A DNA stretch of 64,000 nucleotides from Strigops habroptila (lineage: Eukaryota > Chordata > Aves > Psittaciformes > Psittacidae), in assembly GCF_004027225.2 (NCBI RefSeq), contig NW_022651110.1, forward strand, positions 186,001 to 250,000, read 5' to 3'. The position numbers and the translations under genes are program-made. Below the pieces are notes generated by a model, which was not told the origin of the DNA, made no database searches, and was given only the letters and a program-made list of their open reading frames with translations. The first letter of the stretch is position 1. Every line of letters starts with the position of its first letter. Positions 35,856 to 48,095 of the stretch are shown here, in pieces.

Positions 35856-38126
35856 TTTAGATGTTTTGCCTTTGGCATTTCAGGTGAAACTGCTGTGGAG
35901 TAATAGAGGAAGTGTCCAAAGCAAGCAACAACTTCCTTGGAAAGGCATCAGGGCAGGAGCGAGAATGGGTTGAAGACAGGAGAGACAGCACAAGGCGTGG
36001 AAGAAAGGGACAGAGCAAAGAGAGAAACCCTGCAAGTCCCAGAGGTGTGAACATTCAACCCCTCCTCCTTCATCTCCAGTAAGTGATAACTGTGGCACTT
36101 ACCGTGCAGCTTTAGATAAATTCAAGTGCATTACAGCATAGTGGCAAAGTTCTGCAGCATCCAGAGCTCTTCCCTTCATTCCAGGAGATTTGGGACCTCA
36201 GTTTAGGCACATACCTGGTTTTATGAGCTACAAGTTCCCATTCAACTCAGGAAGACTACACTCCCTCACTTTGTGTCCTCAGTGTTGCACAGACCTGGGC
36301 TTTCAGGCTTTATTTTAAGCAGGTTCTTGCATAAAGTGCTGGGAATTCTGGAATAACACCTTTTAAGACCCCAAAGGCAGCAAAACCTGGCTCCCTGCAT
36401 CCACATTTATCAGGTCTGCACAATGAGGGAACCTGATTTTTCCCATGCCTGAATGGTTCTGAGCCTGTGGCTCTGGGAATGCTGACTGGTGACACAGGAA
36501 ACAAACACCACCGAAGAAACGCTGGATTCCTCAGCCTTTTGCTACAATGATTAATAAACCAGCTTCTCTCCTTCACACCCTGACTAGAGGGGGAAAGGAG
36601 CTGGATTAAAAGATGACAAGAAATTAAATGGGCTTGCAAAAGTTCTTGCTGATGCAGGCAAGGGAACGGGGAGAGCTGTCTGCAGCTCCCTGACAAATCA
36701 CCCTCTGCATTCCCATTGGAAATGGACCCGGGTATAATTAGCAAGTGAATTCTCTCCTGTCAGCACAAAGAAGGTGGGGGAGAGAGGGAAAGATTCGTTT
36801 TAAAACTAAAGCCAGGGCTTCAGATGCCAACTGGCAAGTTCTCCACTGAGCTGAAGGCCACGGAGCATAAACCTGCAGGGAGATGCCCCCCATGGTGGTC
36901 TGTGCCCAGCCTCTGGGCACTTCCACAGCAGGAGCTGCAGCTCCAGGTGGTGGTGGCATTGTGAGGGGCTCAGAGCTGCCGCTGTGATCGCAGCGAGGGG
37001 AGGCAGCAGCACACAAACAACGAGCTCCCTCTGGAGAACAAACCCAACACGCTCCCAGCTGCGTTTCACAATTCAGACTTAGCTGTAAATGCCTCTGCCC
37101 AAAAGATACTTACACATATATGTGTCAAGATATCTCCCCCCCTGCCCTGCATGCTGCTCATATGCACTCACCTTGCTCTTGCAACCACGCCTGTGGCTTC
37201 TTGTCAGTGTGCTGGAAGCTGGAGCACATGGACTTGGTTTCACAGCACAGCTCAGCCCCAAAACTAACAGAGAAGTTGTTGGAAACAGGCTCCACTGCTC
37301 CCAGATTCCCAACAGCCACCCTCATCCCTGCAGCAGCTGCCAAGGTTTTCCTGCCAGGAAGGGCACTCGTGAGCTACTTCCAAGGGGAATCACACACTCA
37401 CCACGTCAAGCCACCCCTGGTAGAGCCCTCTGTGGGCTCTGGAGAGCTGCACCCCCTCAGCTCAGCCTGTTCCAAGCTTCTGCTCGTGGATATTCGTGCA
37501 CATGTCCTGTGGTTTTAACCTCAGTCACACTGTGGTGACACCATCAGCACCCCGGGGACACCCATCCACACTCTGCTGGGATGCTCTAGCTGTGCCCTTC
37601 AGGTCTGGGAAGTGCTTCCTGGGCTCTTCCGTCAGGGTTTCCAAACACCAGTGGGTTTTGCTTGGATTTGGGCTGTGGGCAAAGCTGCTTCTTACAGCCA
37701 GCAGAAACTTGATGTTCATTTTCCATCTCTCAGTAGGTCAGAGATGACAAACTCAGGTTTAAAACCAAAGAACCCAGCACCAGCTTCCCCTTGTTCATCT
37801 CACTCTCCCTTGTTCTGTCTTTCCCCTCCTCCAAACCCACACCAAAATCCATATTACTTTTGGCAGCAGCTCGCTTCAGGAATTCCAACCAGTCAGGAAG
37901 ACGTGACCTCTCATTCCTGGAACCACAGAGCCTATCTTTGATCAAGCTGGGTGTTCTCCCTTGGCCCACATTTGAGCCCTTGAAAACAGTTCCTAGGTGT
38001 CCCTGTCTTCCTCCCAACCCACAATCAGTCCAGAACAGTCTCGCATGCCTTCAAAGAAACAGCCAAGCACAATCCCTACACATACACACTAGTTTAAGGG
38101 AGATTTCCTCTTTACAAATAAGACTT

Positions 38127-38395
38127 AGAATCATGGAATGGTTTGGGTTGGAAGAGACCTTAAGGTCATCCAGTTCCAACCCCCTGCCATGCGCAGGGAC
38201 ACCTCACACTAGATCATGTCACCCAAGGCTTTGTCTTGAACGCTGCCAGGGATGGAGCATTCACCACCTTTTTGTGCACCTTGTGCCAGTGTCTCACCAC
38301 CCTCACAGGCAAGAACTTCCTCATCTTCAACCTGAACTTCTCCAGTTTCACTTTACACCCATCACCCCTTGTCCTACCTCCACAGTCCCTGCCTC
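38127..38395 (-). repeat. CR1 LINE 3' fragment
   Basis: Antisense CR1 tail in the PBX4-LPAR2 intergenic region. Confidence 0.9.
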
Positions 38396-38947
38396 CATGA
38401 GCAGGAAACACAAAGCTTTGTGTTTCCAAAGCAAACCAGAAAGTCCTGTTGGAGAAACCTAAATCCCCCTTCTTTTGTGACACATTTATGTGGTGTTCCC
38501 CCCCCTTCCCCCATCTTTCTTGCTCAGAGGGCTGTTAAAATCCCCATGCTCTCCCCTGGCTCATTGATTCACTCTTTCTCTTCCAATCTCCCTGAAAACA
38601 GCACTTTCCCAGCTAGTTCCTTGGACTCCTCATTTCCTGCTTTCTCTTCTGTTACAGCCAGCTGGAAACAACCAGAAATCCACAGGTCCCAAAGCACTCA
38701 GGAAGAGAAACCTCACTGAAGAATTCCAGGCAACCTGCCTTCATTCCCAATGGGTGCCAGCCATCACTCAGACAAGCTCCATTAAAGGTCTGTGACTTTC
38801 TTCCTCCTCCTTGCACTGAGCAGTTGCTATTTACCTTGGTGAAATCATGCATGAAACTGCACTTTGACATTATTCAGCAGAGCCCATTTTTATACAGGAA
38901 GCATTGACATCCTTGAAGTAGTCAGGATCTCCTGCTGGTCCAAACTG

Positions 38948-39108
38948 GGCTGGGGAGACCTTGGAGCAGCTCCCAGTGCCTAAAATGGCTATAAGAAACC
39001 TGGAGAGGGGCTTTGGACAAGAGGTGTAGGGACAGCACAAGGGGGTTGGAACTGGATGACCTTTAAGGTCCCTTCCAACCCAAACCAGTCTGGGATGCTA
39101 CAGAATCC
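38948..39108 (+). repeat. CR1 LINE fragment with internal deletion
   Basis: Upstream tail segment fused to the last ~60 bases; the central ~200 bp is missing. Confidence 0.8.
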
Positions 39109-41284
39109 TTGATGTACTTCCCCTCAATGCTTGGTTAAATTTAAACAAGCCATTCAGAAGACCAGGAAGACAGCCTCAAGAGATGATGCTCTCTAGATGG
39201 TGATCATAAAGCATGAAGAATACAGACATCCAATGACTCCAAGTCTGCCTGTGTGGGGGTACCTACACGGAAGCACTTGTCAGAGCAGGAGCGCGTTGCC
39301 AAGCCTGCCAGCAGCAGGCTCAGGTCAGGCTCCTTACCAGGTCCCTCAGGGAACAACATGTACAGCTTAAAGGCCCAATTTGGCCTAAAAGCCAAGTGCA
39401 ATTCTCTTAGGAGCAAAGTGTCATCTCACCCCCTAAAGATCCATTCCCAGCCCAATGCAGTACAGTCAATTCTTTACACATCCCCCTGGTTAAGTCAGAC
39501 TGGTGCTAACCCCTCACCTAGGCCACATCAGCCATCCTAGTGCCTGCCTATGGTTGTTCTGTCCCAGCTCCAGCACTCCCAGGAACAGTTTTCCATGAGT
39601 TCACTGTTAGCATCTTCCTCCAGCTACTACTAATTCACCACAGTGTGTACCTGTATCCCAAACCCAGTATTTTCCAGGGCCTAGAAGGTAACTGGAAGTC
39701 ATCTTTGGCAATACAAAGAGAATTTTGCCTTCTTTTAGCCCTACCAGTGGGTGAAGTGCCCCCAAAACTGCCAAGTCTGGTGTTTGCAAGCAATGGACCA
39801 AGGTTGGCATCTTCCCGCCTGCTCTGGCTGCCTGGAAATGACCCTCCAGTTCTCTTCATGGTCTTTCTGGAGGCTCTCACCCCTCCAGACACACACAGAG
39901 AGTCCTGAGATGCTCTTGAGGAGAACCTACCTCCAAGGCAGCTCATAGCACAGCAGGCTGCGGGGATGCAGGCATGAAGGGCAGCATCCTTCCTTTCCAG
40001 CATCACACAACTGGATGTTCCTTTTCCCAGGGCTTCAGAGTGGGGAGAGAAGGGAAAAATTCCAAGTCTTCTTTTCTAAAACCCAGGACAACATTTATTC
40101 AAAAAGCCTCTGGGACACAGAGATGGGAACCATATTCCAAGACTGGTTTAGTCAATCCAGGAGACTGTCACCTTTATACTGGCACTTCCTGACTCTGTCC
40201 TGCAAGAACAACAAGTCCATGCACACACGTGAGTAACAATGCCTCTGGGAAAGTTGTCTTCTCTCAAAGCCAGCTGAGGTGATCACTCAGGGAGCTGTTT
40301 ATTGTTAAAACCCAGTTAAAACCCCCTGAAAATGATGAATTTAACCAGGATTCCAACCCCCGCCTCCTGTCAGCCTCTCCCTGCTCTCACAGGAGCTCAT
40401 GGCAAATGACTCACTTGGGATTTTGGACTGGCATATTCCCACTGTTCAAGTTTAACAGCATGAAGGAGAAGTTTTAGGTCCTCAGCTGGGACTATTCTTC
40501 CACCAGCAGAGCCTCTGCCCTCCAGTTGTGGCTTTACAAGAGTGACAGTTCACACTGCACATCACCTGCAGCAAATGGACTTAGAAAACTAGATCCTACA
40601 TGGACTAACATTAATATTCCTAATTCCTCATGGGGCTTTGCTGAGGGAAAGGCTACATCTGAACAGACTGAACTGCTGAGCACTGGAGTATGAAGGTACA
40701 AACTGCACATTAAAACCCAAGGCAAACTACTGCTTGCCTTGGAATCTAACCTAAACCTGTCCCAAAGGGCTTTCAGCGAGTAGAAAGATGGTTTCATGGG
40801 AACGTGACTCACTCCACATTTAAGAACGGGCAATGAACTTGCAAATAGCACATGGGATCATTTAGCAGAACACAAATACCGCTGCAGTGAGTTACAGCAC
40901 CACTCTCCCATTTAGGAAAGCATTAGGTGCTCCTAAGACATCCTACAAAAGCCCAGAACACTTCAGAAAGCAGGAATCTGCTTCTCGGGAAGCAATTCAA
41001 CCCACTTCCTCCCTGAAGAGGCCTTAACAATGTGATTTCTGATGCAGGTGGAACACAACCTGAATAGGGCTCTCTGGGGAAACACTAAAGCAGCTCTGTT
41101 TAGGAGACAATGCATAAAGCTGAAGAGCTTTGGCTCTTTGGGGGATGCTACTGCTGGAACAACTCTTTCTGGAGGCAGTAATACTGAAGTACCAAATACT
41201 TTGCTTGGTGGGAGATTCCTGTAGCACCCAGCACGCCTCTAGATGCTGCTCCATTAAATCAACCTTGCATTAGAAATAGCAGTC

Positions 41285-41290
41285 TTTAAT
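41285..41290 (-). promoter_or_regulatory. Possible LPAR2 poly(A) signal (ATTAAA)
   Basis: ATTAAA variant on the minus strand about 170 nt past the LPAR2 stop codon. A canonical hexamer was not found closer. Confidence 0.35.
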
Positions 41291-41461
41291 AAAGAATGCT
41301 ATTCCATGTGTGCTTGTCCTCAACAATGCACCATCCAGCAGCTCCTTATCTTGTCCCTTACCCACGACAAGTATTGAGCACAGCAGGGAAGGCTCTGCTG
41401 CTTTAGAAGCAGGTCACTCTTCCCCTCTGCTCCCTCCTCAGGATCAGGCGCTGAGCAAGAG

Positions 41462-44400
41462 CTAAATAGAGGAATCTACAGTGAAGTGCCCGTTCTGAGA
41501 CAGTGTCTTACGGTCTGTGGTGTTTAACTTCACCACCGTGGGGGTGTATTTGGAATTCCTGTAACACACAAAGCAGAGGATCCTCCGGAAGGTGCTTCGC
41601 ATCTCGCTGTCCCTGTAGGAGTAGACGATAGCGTTTATCAAGGAGTTGATCTCTGCCAGCAACAGGACGTACTTCTCCACTGCTAGAACATTACAGCTCT
41701 TGCAGCCCAGGCCATCCAGGAGGAGCACAACTTGTCCTGGAGTCCAGCAGATGACAAAAGCACCTGGGGAGAGAATAAGAGCTGTTAGAGAAAAAGCAGG
41801 TTCCTGGCCCTGCACTATAAAGATGCTCAGTAGAATCACTGGTGGTTTATAGAATCATGGAATGGTTGGGGTGGAAGGGACCTTAAAGCTCATCCATTCC
41901 CAACCCCCTGCCACGGGCAGGGACACCTTCCACTAGAGCAGGTTGCTCCAAGCCCCTGTGTCCAACCTGGCCTTGAACACTGCCAGGGATGGGGCAGCCA
42001 CAGCTTCTCTGGGCACCCTGTGCCAGCGCCTCAGCACCCTCACAGGGAAGAACATTTCAAGTGCTTTCACTTACCTCCCCATTATTGCATTCACAGGGAT
42101 AACATGGTCATACTCCCTATTTACATGCCATTCCCTCCAAGAAGTGGAACAGGCTGTAATATCAAGGAAGATCCATCCCTGGCAGTGTTCAAGACAGAGC
42201 CCTGGGCAACATGGTCTAGCGTGAGGTGGCCCTCGGGGGACACCTAGGGGGTTGGAACTGGATGATCTTAAGGTCCTTTCCAACCCAGACCATTCTAGGA
42301 TCCTAAGAGTCAGAGAAACAACCTTGAATGACAATCTCCGGTGTCCACACAGTTTACAGGGGCTTTAGTATGAGTTAGGCTGAGTCCTGGCCAACACTTG
42401 AGGCAGAAGCAGCCTCTCACTGCTCTAAGCTGAGCAGAAAACAGCCAAGCAATGGGCTGGCTAACACCAGGGCTGAGCTGGACAGGCTCCACCACTGATT
42501 CAGTCGGGCAGATACCATGTTCTTGCCACCACCTGCAAAGCTCTTTGGCAGAAGGGTAATTGCTGCTTTGCATGATGGAGTGGGAGGTGCTGCAGCTCCT
42601 CAAGCCCTTCTTACAGCCATGGTTTGAAGGCTGACGTCAATGCAGCACTCGCCCATCGCTGCTCCCGGGGGTTATTGCAGAAGGTTGTATCCTAAAGCAC
42701 AGGAGCTGCACCCTGCTGTGTCTTCTGGGAAAGGGTGGAAGGGAATGAGACTTGCTGGGAATTCTGTAACTACACCCTTTACTGGAAAACATCTGCCTGG
42801 AGAGGACAAGAGCCAGAGGAGCTGCACCAGAGCAGAGAGGATGAATTCATGGCTGTCACTGAGTGAAATGCACTGGTGCAGAGTTAAAGGAACACCTGGG
42901 AGGGATGCCCAGGGATTCTGGGAGCATTCCCTGCTGACTTCAGGCCACTGCCTCACAGAACCCTTGGATTTAAGCAAACCATGCTCAGCACAGCAGCCAC
43001 CACATCCAGGCCCAGGCAGCTTTTTCCCCCCACTTGCAGACAGGACTTTGCCTCCTCTGTGTTTTGCAAATATACAAGATGGATTCCTGGTTGTCACAAA
43101 GGAAGGGCCAATACTGGACCTGCAGAAAGGGACCTCCTTGTTTAGTGCTTTCACCTTCTTTTTTGGCCAGGTTTTCAGCATTCACAAGGGAAGGCAGATT
43201 CACTAGAGACTGGCTCCCAGCAGCACTAAGGAAAGCCAAAGGAATATTACAGAGAAGAGGGGGAAACCAAAAAGAAGCACCTAAGATGAAGTTCTTTGCC
43301 TGCAAATCCAGCTCTTTCCTTGCTCCTTAATGGAAGCTGAAGTATTCAGAAAGAACCTGAACTCTTAGTAATGTAACAGAGCATGGTCAGCAATGCCTCT
43401 GCCCCGTGGTTTGGTCACATCACATCCTCGTCACTCAACTGCTCTGTGGGAAGACTTCCTACTAGTTTCCAGATAAACCTTGGTCTCATTACAGGTTTCC
43501 AGGTCAGCTCCTAGACCTGTTCCCGATGCCCAGGACCTGCAGGATTATCCTTGCCTGACAATGAAGTGGGACGCACACAACTCCTACCGCACCCTCGGCT
43601 TCCTCACCAGTGCCTCACCCTCTGATGCATAAGGCGCAAAGTATTCTCTGTGCAGAGTCCAAGTTTGCAGAAGGCTGGGGAATGAGGGTGGGGAAGGGAT
43701 TACACCAGGGCTTTAGGGCGGGAAGGAACCCTCTGCAGCCTCAGCTTGCTGCACACTGAATCCAAATGGAAAGGCTCCTCAAGTTCAGCAACTCCCTCTT
43801 GTTCCCTGTACAGAACCAATTGCTGCTTCTCTCTGATGCTGCCCTGCAGAGGAAGGGAAAACTCTTGGGTTACAAGAGTCCCAAAGGCCTGATGAGCTCC
43901 TGAGTCTCCCTCCATGAGGTTTCTCACCACATCATTCATCCTCAGGCACCAGTCCCAATTCCCTATGGAACCACAGCAGCTCTTCTGAGCCTCCTCTGAC
44001 CCCAGCTTTCTCCTCACTCAAGGCAGAAGACAAAAGCATCAAGAGGAAGGGGATCTCCCAATATAAGGTGAGTTGCATCTCCCTTCTTGGCCAGCATCCC
44101 CCATCCTCCCAACAGTCTTCCAGTTAATGTGAAGCCCCATAAAGTCAAACAGGCCTGCTGACACCATCGGTGACTCTGATACTGCTCAGGAAGGAAGGAG
44201 GAACAAACCAACTTCTCTCCACTGCAGACTGTACAAAACACATGAAGTAACTAAATCCTTCAGCCCCACTGCCCCCCTGTGCAGCACCCAGGCAGTAACC
44301 ACCTCCCAGCTGCACACAAGAGATGGAGAGAGATTGGGAGGCAGCATCAAAGGAAAAGCAGGAACAGGCAGAAAACTCCAGTTTCGATGCTCACAAGTTG

Positions 44401-46764
44401 CAACAGGCTCCAGCGAGGCAGCGAGCCCTGGAGCAGGGACACAGTGAGCAGCCCCACAGCCCCCCTCACTGCTCCCCTCCCCTGCTGAGCCCCACTGTGC
44501 CAGGGGGAGCTTGCAAGGGAGGACTCTTTGTTTGCAGCCACAAGGTTTCCCTGACAGAGCAAATTCTGTGCTTATCAGGAAAGATTTGCAAGCAAAGGGT
44601 TGTGACTGTGCGCCTGGAGTGGAGCTGCTCAAGAGCTGAGCACTTTGATTCACTTCAATCTGGTTCTTCCCTTCTGCTTTAACGATCTAACAGTCTTTCC
44701 TTAAAGAAATCCTGGAGCAAGGGGCTGTTGAAAGCACAATGCACGTCGCAACCTCTGCTATTAACATAAGAAGGACATGGAGCTGTTGGAGCAAGACCAG
44801 AGGAGGCCACAAGGATGAGCAGGGGCTGGAGCAGCTCCTGTATGGAGCCAGGCTGAAAACATTGGGGCTGTTCAGCCTGGAGAAGAGAAGCTGCGTGGAG
44901 ACCTCAGAGCAGTTTCCAGTGTCTGAAGGGGGCTACAAGGATGTGGAGAGGGACCTTCAGCAGGGACTGGAGTGATAGGACAAGGGGTGATGGGTTCAAA
45001 CTAAACCAGGGGAAGTTCAGGTTGGAGATAAGGAAGAAGTTCTTCCCTGTGGGGGTGGTGGGACACTGGCACTGGGTGCCCAGAGAAGTGGTGAATGCTC
45101 CATCCCTGGCAGTGTTCAACACCAGGTTGGACAGGGCTTGGCTGACACAGTCTAGTGTGAGGCATCCCTGCCCATGGCAGGGAGGTTGGAACTGGATGAT
45201 CTTAAGGTCCTTTTCAACCCAAACCATTCCATGGTTCTATTAGATGTGCAGCACTGGGCAGGACAGATCTCAATGAAGTTCAATATCCTGCAGAGTTGGA
45301 GCCTCAGCACCGACCACTCCAGTTCCTGCTCCTGTTTCACTACAGACTGCAGCTGCAGACAGACTGAGGGGCAGTCAGCACTCTCCTGGAGCCTGTGTGC
45401 TCATGGAGAGCAGCTTGAACTGAGAGCTGGGAGCTCCCAAGGACACATTTGCCTGAGCCCCAGCGCTGAGCTGCTCAAACAAAGAAATCTGAACAGAGTT
45501 CAATGCTTCATTCCATAAACAGTAAGGAATTTGGCTGCAACTCCCTCATTCCTTCCCTACCACCTTGTAATAGCTGCCCCAAACCTCGCTCCATCCTTTT
45601 AATAAAAGATGCACCAAGTGCTCCTTCTTGATTATAGCTCCTAATTCCATGCTACCCTTGCGTGGAGGAAGCAGACTAGAGTTGAGCACGTTAAGAGCTG
45701 CTTCTGTGCCCAAAGTCCCAGCACTTACAGCAGTCAGGTATTACCAAGTCACATCAGGAACACCTCCTCTCATCTCTACTAACCTGAGAAACACCCATGT
45801 CAGAAGGCAGGAGACTCAGGAGCTCACCCTCTCCTGTCTTGCTACAGCTCACCCAGAACTAATGCAGAGCCCTGAAACCTGAGTTCAGCAGCAGCCAAAG
45901 CAAAGCATCACCCCAAGCACCAGGGAAGCAAAGTGTCACTTCCCAGTGCTGCCAGTTGTCCTGAGCACATCCACCCCACCAACCCCACAGAGCCCAGGCT
46001 GGAGGCTCAAAGCACCAAGAAGTGGACTTACTTAGGATGATAGTGACCGTCTTGACCAGGCTGATCATGGTCTCCTTGTAGCGCGGGTGGAAGCTCGTGT
46101 GCTTGGACATCCGGGTCATCTTCCTTTTGACATAGATGAAGATGTGCGTGTATACAACCACCATGATCAGGAAGATAACCAGGTTGGAGATGGCCCAGAA
46201 GGTCAGGTAGCTCCTGCTGTAGAGCGGTGCCATGCTGGAGCACTTCTCCAATGCACAGAGGCAGTGCCAGCCATAGGATGGGATGAGCCCCAGGAGCAGG
46301 GCTGTGACCCAAATACAGAAGATGAGGATCATCACACGCTGGTTGGACATTTTGCTGTGTAACTGCATAGTGAACACAGTCTGGTGCCTTTCCACAGCGA
46401 TTGCTAGCAGGTTCACCACAGAGGCTGTCAAACTGGTGTCCAGCAGGCTCTGACGGATGAACCAGGTCTTCAGAGAGAGCTCTGCTGTCCTGGGCCCCGT
46501 GTGGAACATGAGGAACATGTAAGCGATGCCAGCAAAGAGGTCTGCAGCTGCCAAGTTCCCCAGCAGGTAGTAGATGGGGTAGTGGAAGCGGCGGTTGATG
46601 ATGATAGCGGTGATGACCAGCAGGTTGGTCAGGAGCACAATGACACTCACTGTCAGGCCGAGGGCAACCACCAGGACATCCTTTGTCCTCCAGTACGTGG
46701 TCAGCTCTTTGCGGCTATTGTTGTAGAAGAACCCCACAGTCTCATTGTAAAAGCAGTGCTTCAT
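41462..46764 (-). CDS. LPAR2: LPAR2, lysophosphatidic acid receptor 2
   Basis: Class A (rhodopsin-like) GPCR of the EDG family for lysophosphatidic acid; it couples to Gi, Gq and G12/13. Two coding exons in transcript order: 46764-46032 and 41763-41462; 1035 nt, 344 aa (human about 348-351). The N terminus has NET and NNS glycosylation sequons. The first coding exon carries TM1 to TM5, including LGNLAAADLFAG (TM2) and AIAVERHQTV (the E/DRY position reads ERH). The second has CWTPGQVVLLLDG (TM6) and an NPxxY variant in NSLINAIVY (TM7). The C-terminal SSI fits a class I PDZ ligand, as does the human STL end. The frame stays open upstream of the ATG, but an acceptor (CTCTAG at 46775-46780) lies 10 nt before the ATG, so the upstream part is intron and translation starts here. 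At least one noncoding 5' exon must lie further upstream. Confidence 0.96.
41852..42058 (-). repeat. CR1 LINE 3' fragment
   Basis: Antisense CR1 tail in the LPAR2 intron, facing the next copy as an inverted pair. Confidence 0.9.
42168..42308 (+). repeat. CR1 LINE 3' end
   Basis: Sense CR1 end about 110 bp from the previous opposite-strand copy. Confidence 0.85.
44762..45242 (+). repeat. CR1 LINE 3' fragment
   Basis: Sense CR1 tail, about 480 bp, in the LPAR2 intron, antisense to the gene. Confidence 0.9.
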
Positions 46765-47297
46765 TGCTGCTGGCCTAGAGGGGGACAAGAGGAGCATTAG
46801 CTGCTTGGGCCTGCAAACACACACAACTGTTACAAGCTGGGGAGATGCTGAGCATGCTTCCCAACACTGCTCCATGGGCAGCACTTGCTGATCCTTCCCA
46901 AAAGTACTTCCCAAACTTTGCCAAGAGAGGAAGAACTGGGCAGGAAAAGAGACTCCTCAGCCCTGAAAAGTAAAACAGTGGCAAGAAGTCAGCACATACA
47001 ACCATGGAGCTGGATCATCAGGAAGCCCTGCAGCACTTCTGGACTATACAACCATGGGCCAGCAGCCAGAGTATCACCCAGTCAGTCACCTGTGCACCAA
47101 GGGAAGCAGCTCCCTTCCCCCCTTCCAGCTCTGGAACAAGGCTGCAAGTCAAAACTCACTGAACTCACTGGAAAACAACTTGATAGGAAGATATTGAAGT
47201 CTCAAGAGGACTTTTCCCATTTCTTTGACACACTGGGCGCTGCTGGGAGCCATTTGTCTGGGTCGTAACATTAGTGTGGGTGTCCCCTCCCTCTTCA

Positions 47298-47427
47298 TGG
47301 CCAGGTTGGACACAGGGGGCTTGGAGCAACCTGCTCCAATGGAAGGTGTCCCTGCCCGTGGCAGGGGGTTGGAGCTGGATGAGCTTTAAGGTCCCTTCAA
47401 CCCAATCCATTCCCTGATTCTGCATCA
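47298..47427 (+). repeat. CR1 LINE 3' end
   Basis: Final ~130 bp of a sense CR1 tail upstream of the LPAR2 coding exon. Confidence 0.85.
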
Positions 47428-48037
47428 CTTGTTAAAGCCTCTTTACCTCTAGTAATCCCCGCCCTGTGGGCAGCCAAACATGAAGCAGCAGGTTAAGTTA
47501 AAGGATGTTAAAGGATTTTTTTGTGTCCACCAGAAGAGAAACCATGAAAAGATCCAGCACCATGAACAATCCCATGGGATGAGCAGCAGCCGGATCCCTA
47601 CACCCCACAGCAGATGTTCCTGCTCCTTTCCTAACCCAGAGCCTGGAAATCTCAAGTCAGGGCTGGCTGCAGTCCCCACTGGGAAGGGCAAACCTAGTTT
47701 GGAGCCTCCTTCCTCGCAGCACTGAGGTGCTGACTGATGGATGACACACTTTTTCCTTAGCCTGGTGTGTCCTGCAGATGAAGTCACTGGTTCTCCCTGT
47801 CCTCTCATGAGCTCAACCATCACCCTCATCTTAGCAAAGGCTTAAGGCACACCATGCAGTCCTCTTACACAGGGAGAAAACACAACGTGCCTGACTCATA
47901 ATTCACTTTAAATCACCTCAAACCTAAAACACAGCTCAGGGGCCCGAATTAGTTGCATGTTCATTCTCTGAGTCCATGTTCCTGCACTCTCCAGGCAGTG
48001 GTTTTCCAGTATTGCTGTTTTCTGGGATGCTTCAGCA

Positions 48038-48095
48038 TCATGCTCTGGGGATGCAGCCCAGGACATGGAGGGGTCTGGGCTGCAAGAATATTGGT
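48038..48095 (-). repeat. Small CR1-like fragment
   Basis: Short match to the ggatgcagcccagg / gggctgcaagaa part of CR1, antisense. Confidence 0.5.

Larger units (their letters stand above)
35271..41284. other. PBX4-LPAR2 intergenic region
   Basis: About 6 kb without a recognisable gene. It contains three CR1 tails (35330-35855, 38127-38395, 38948-39108) and otherwise unique sequence of moderate GC content. Short open frames are scattered on both strands, none with recognisable protein sequence or convincing paired splice sites. Confidence 0.65.

Noticed and set aside
37111-37124. 14 bp perfect palindrome acacatatatgtgt
   Set aside because: Simple alternating purine-pyrimidine sequence; too short and common to be meaningful alone.
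35857-41254. Various open frames of 60-220 codons in the PBX4-LPAR2 gap
   Set aside because: No recognisable domains or consistent splice structure, and several overlap CR1 pieces.
45859-46031. Continuation of the LPAR2 frame past the TM5-TM6 exon
   Set aside because: Reads through donor A|GTAAGT into intron; the true continuation (AFVICWTPG) is at 41763.
46765-46914. N-terminal extension of LPAR2 upstream of the chosen ATG
   Set aside because: A consensus acceptor lies 10 nt before the ATG, so the extension is intron; the chosen start matches the family N terminus before CFYNET.
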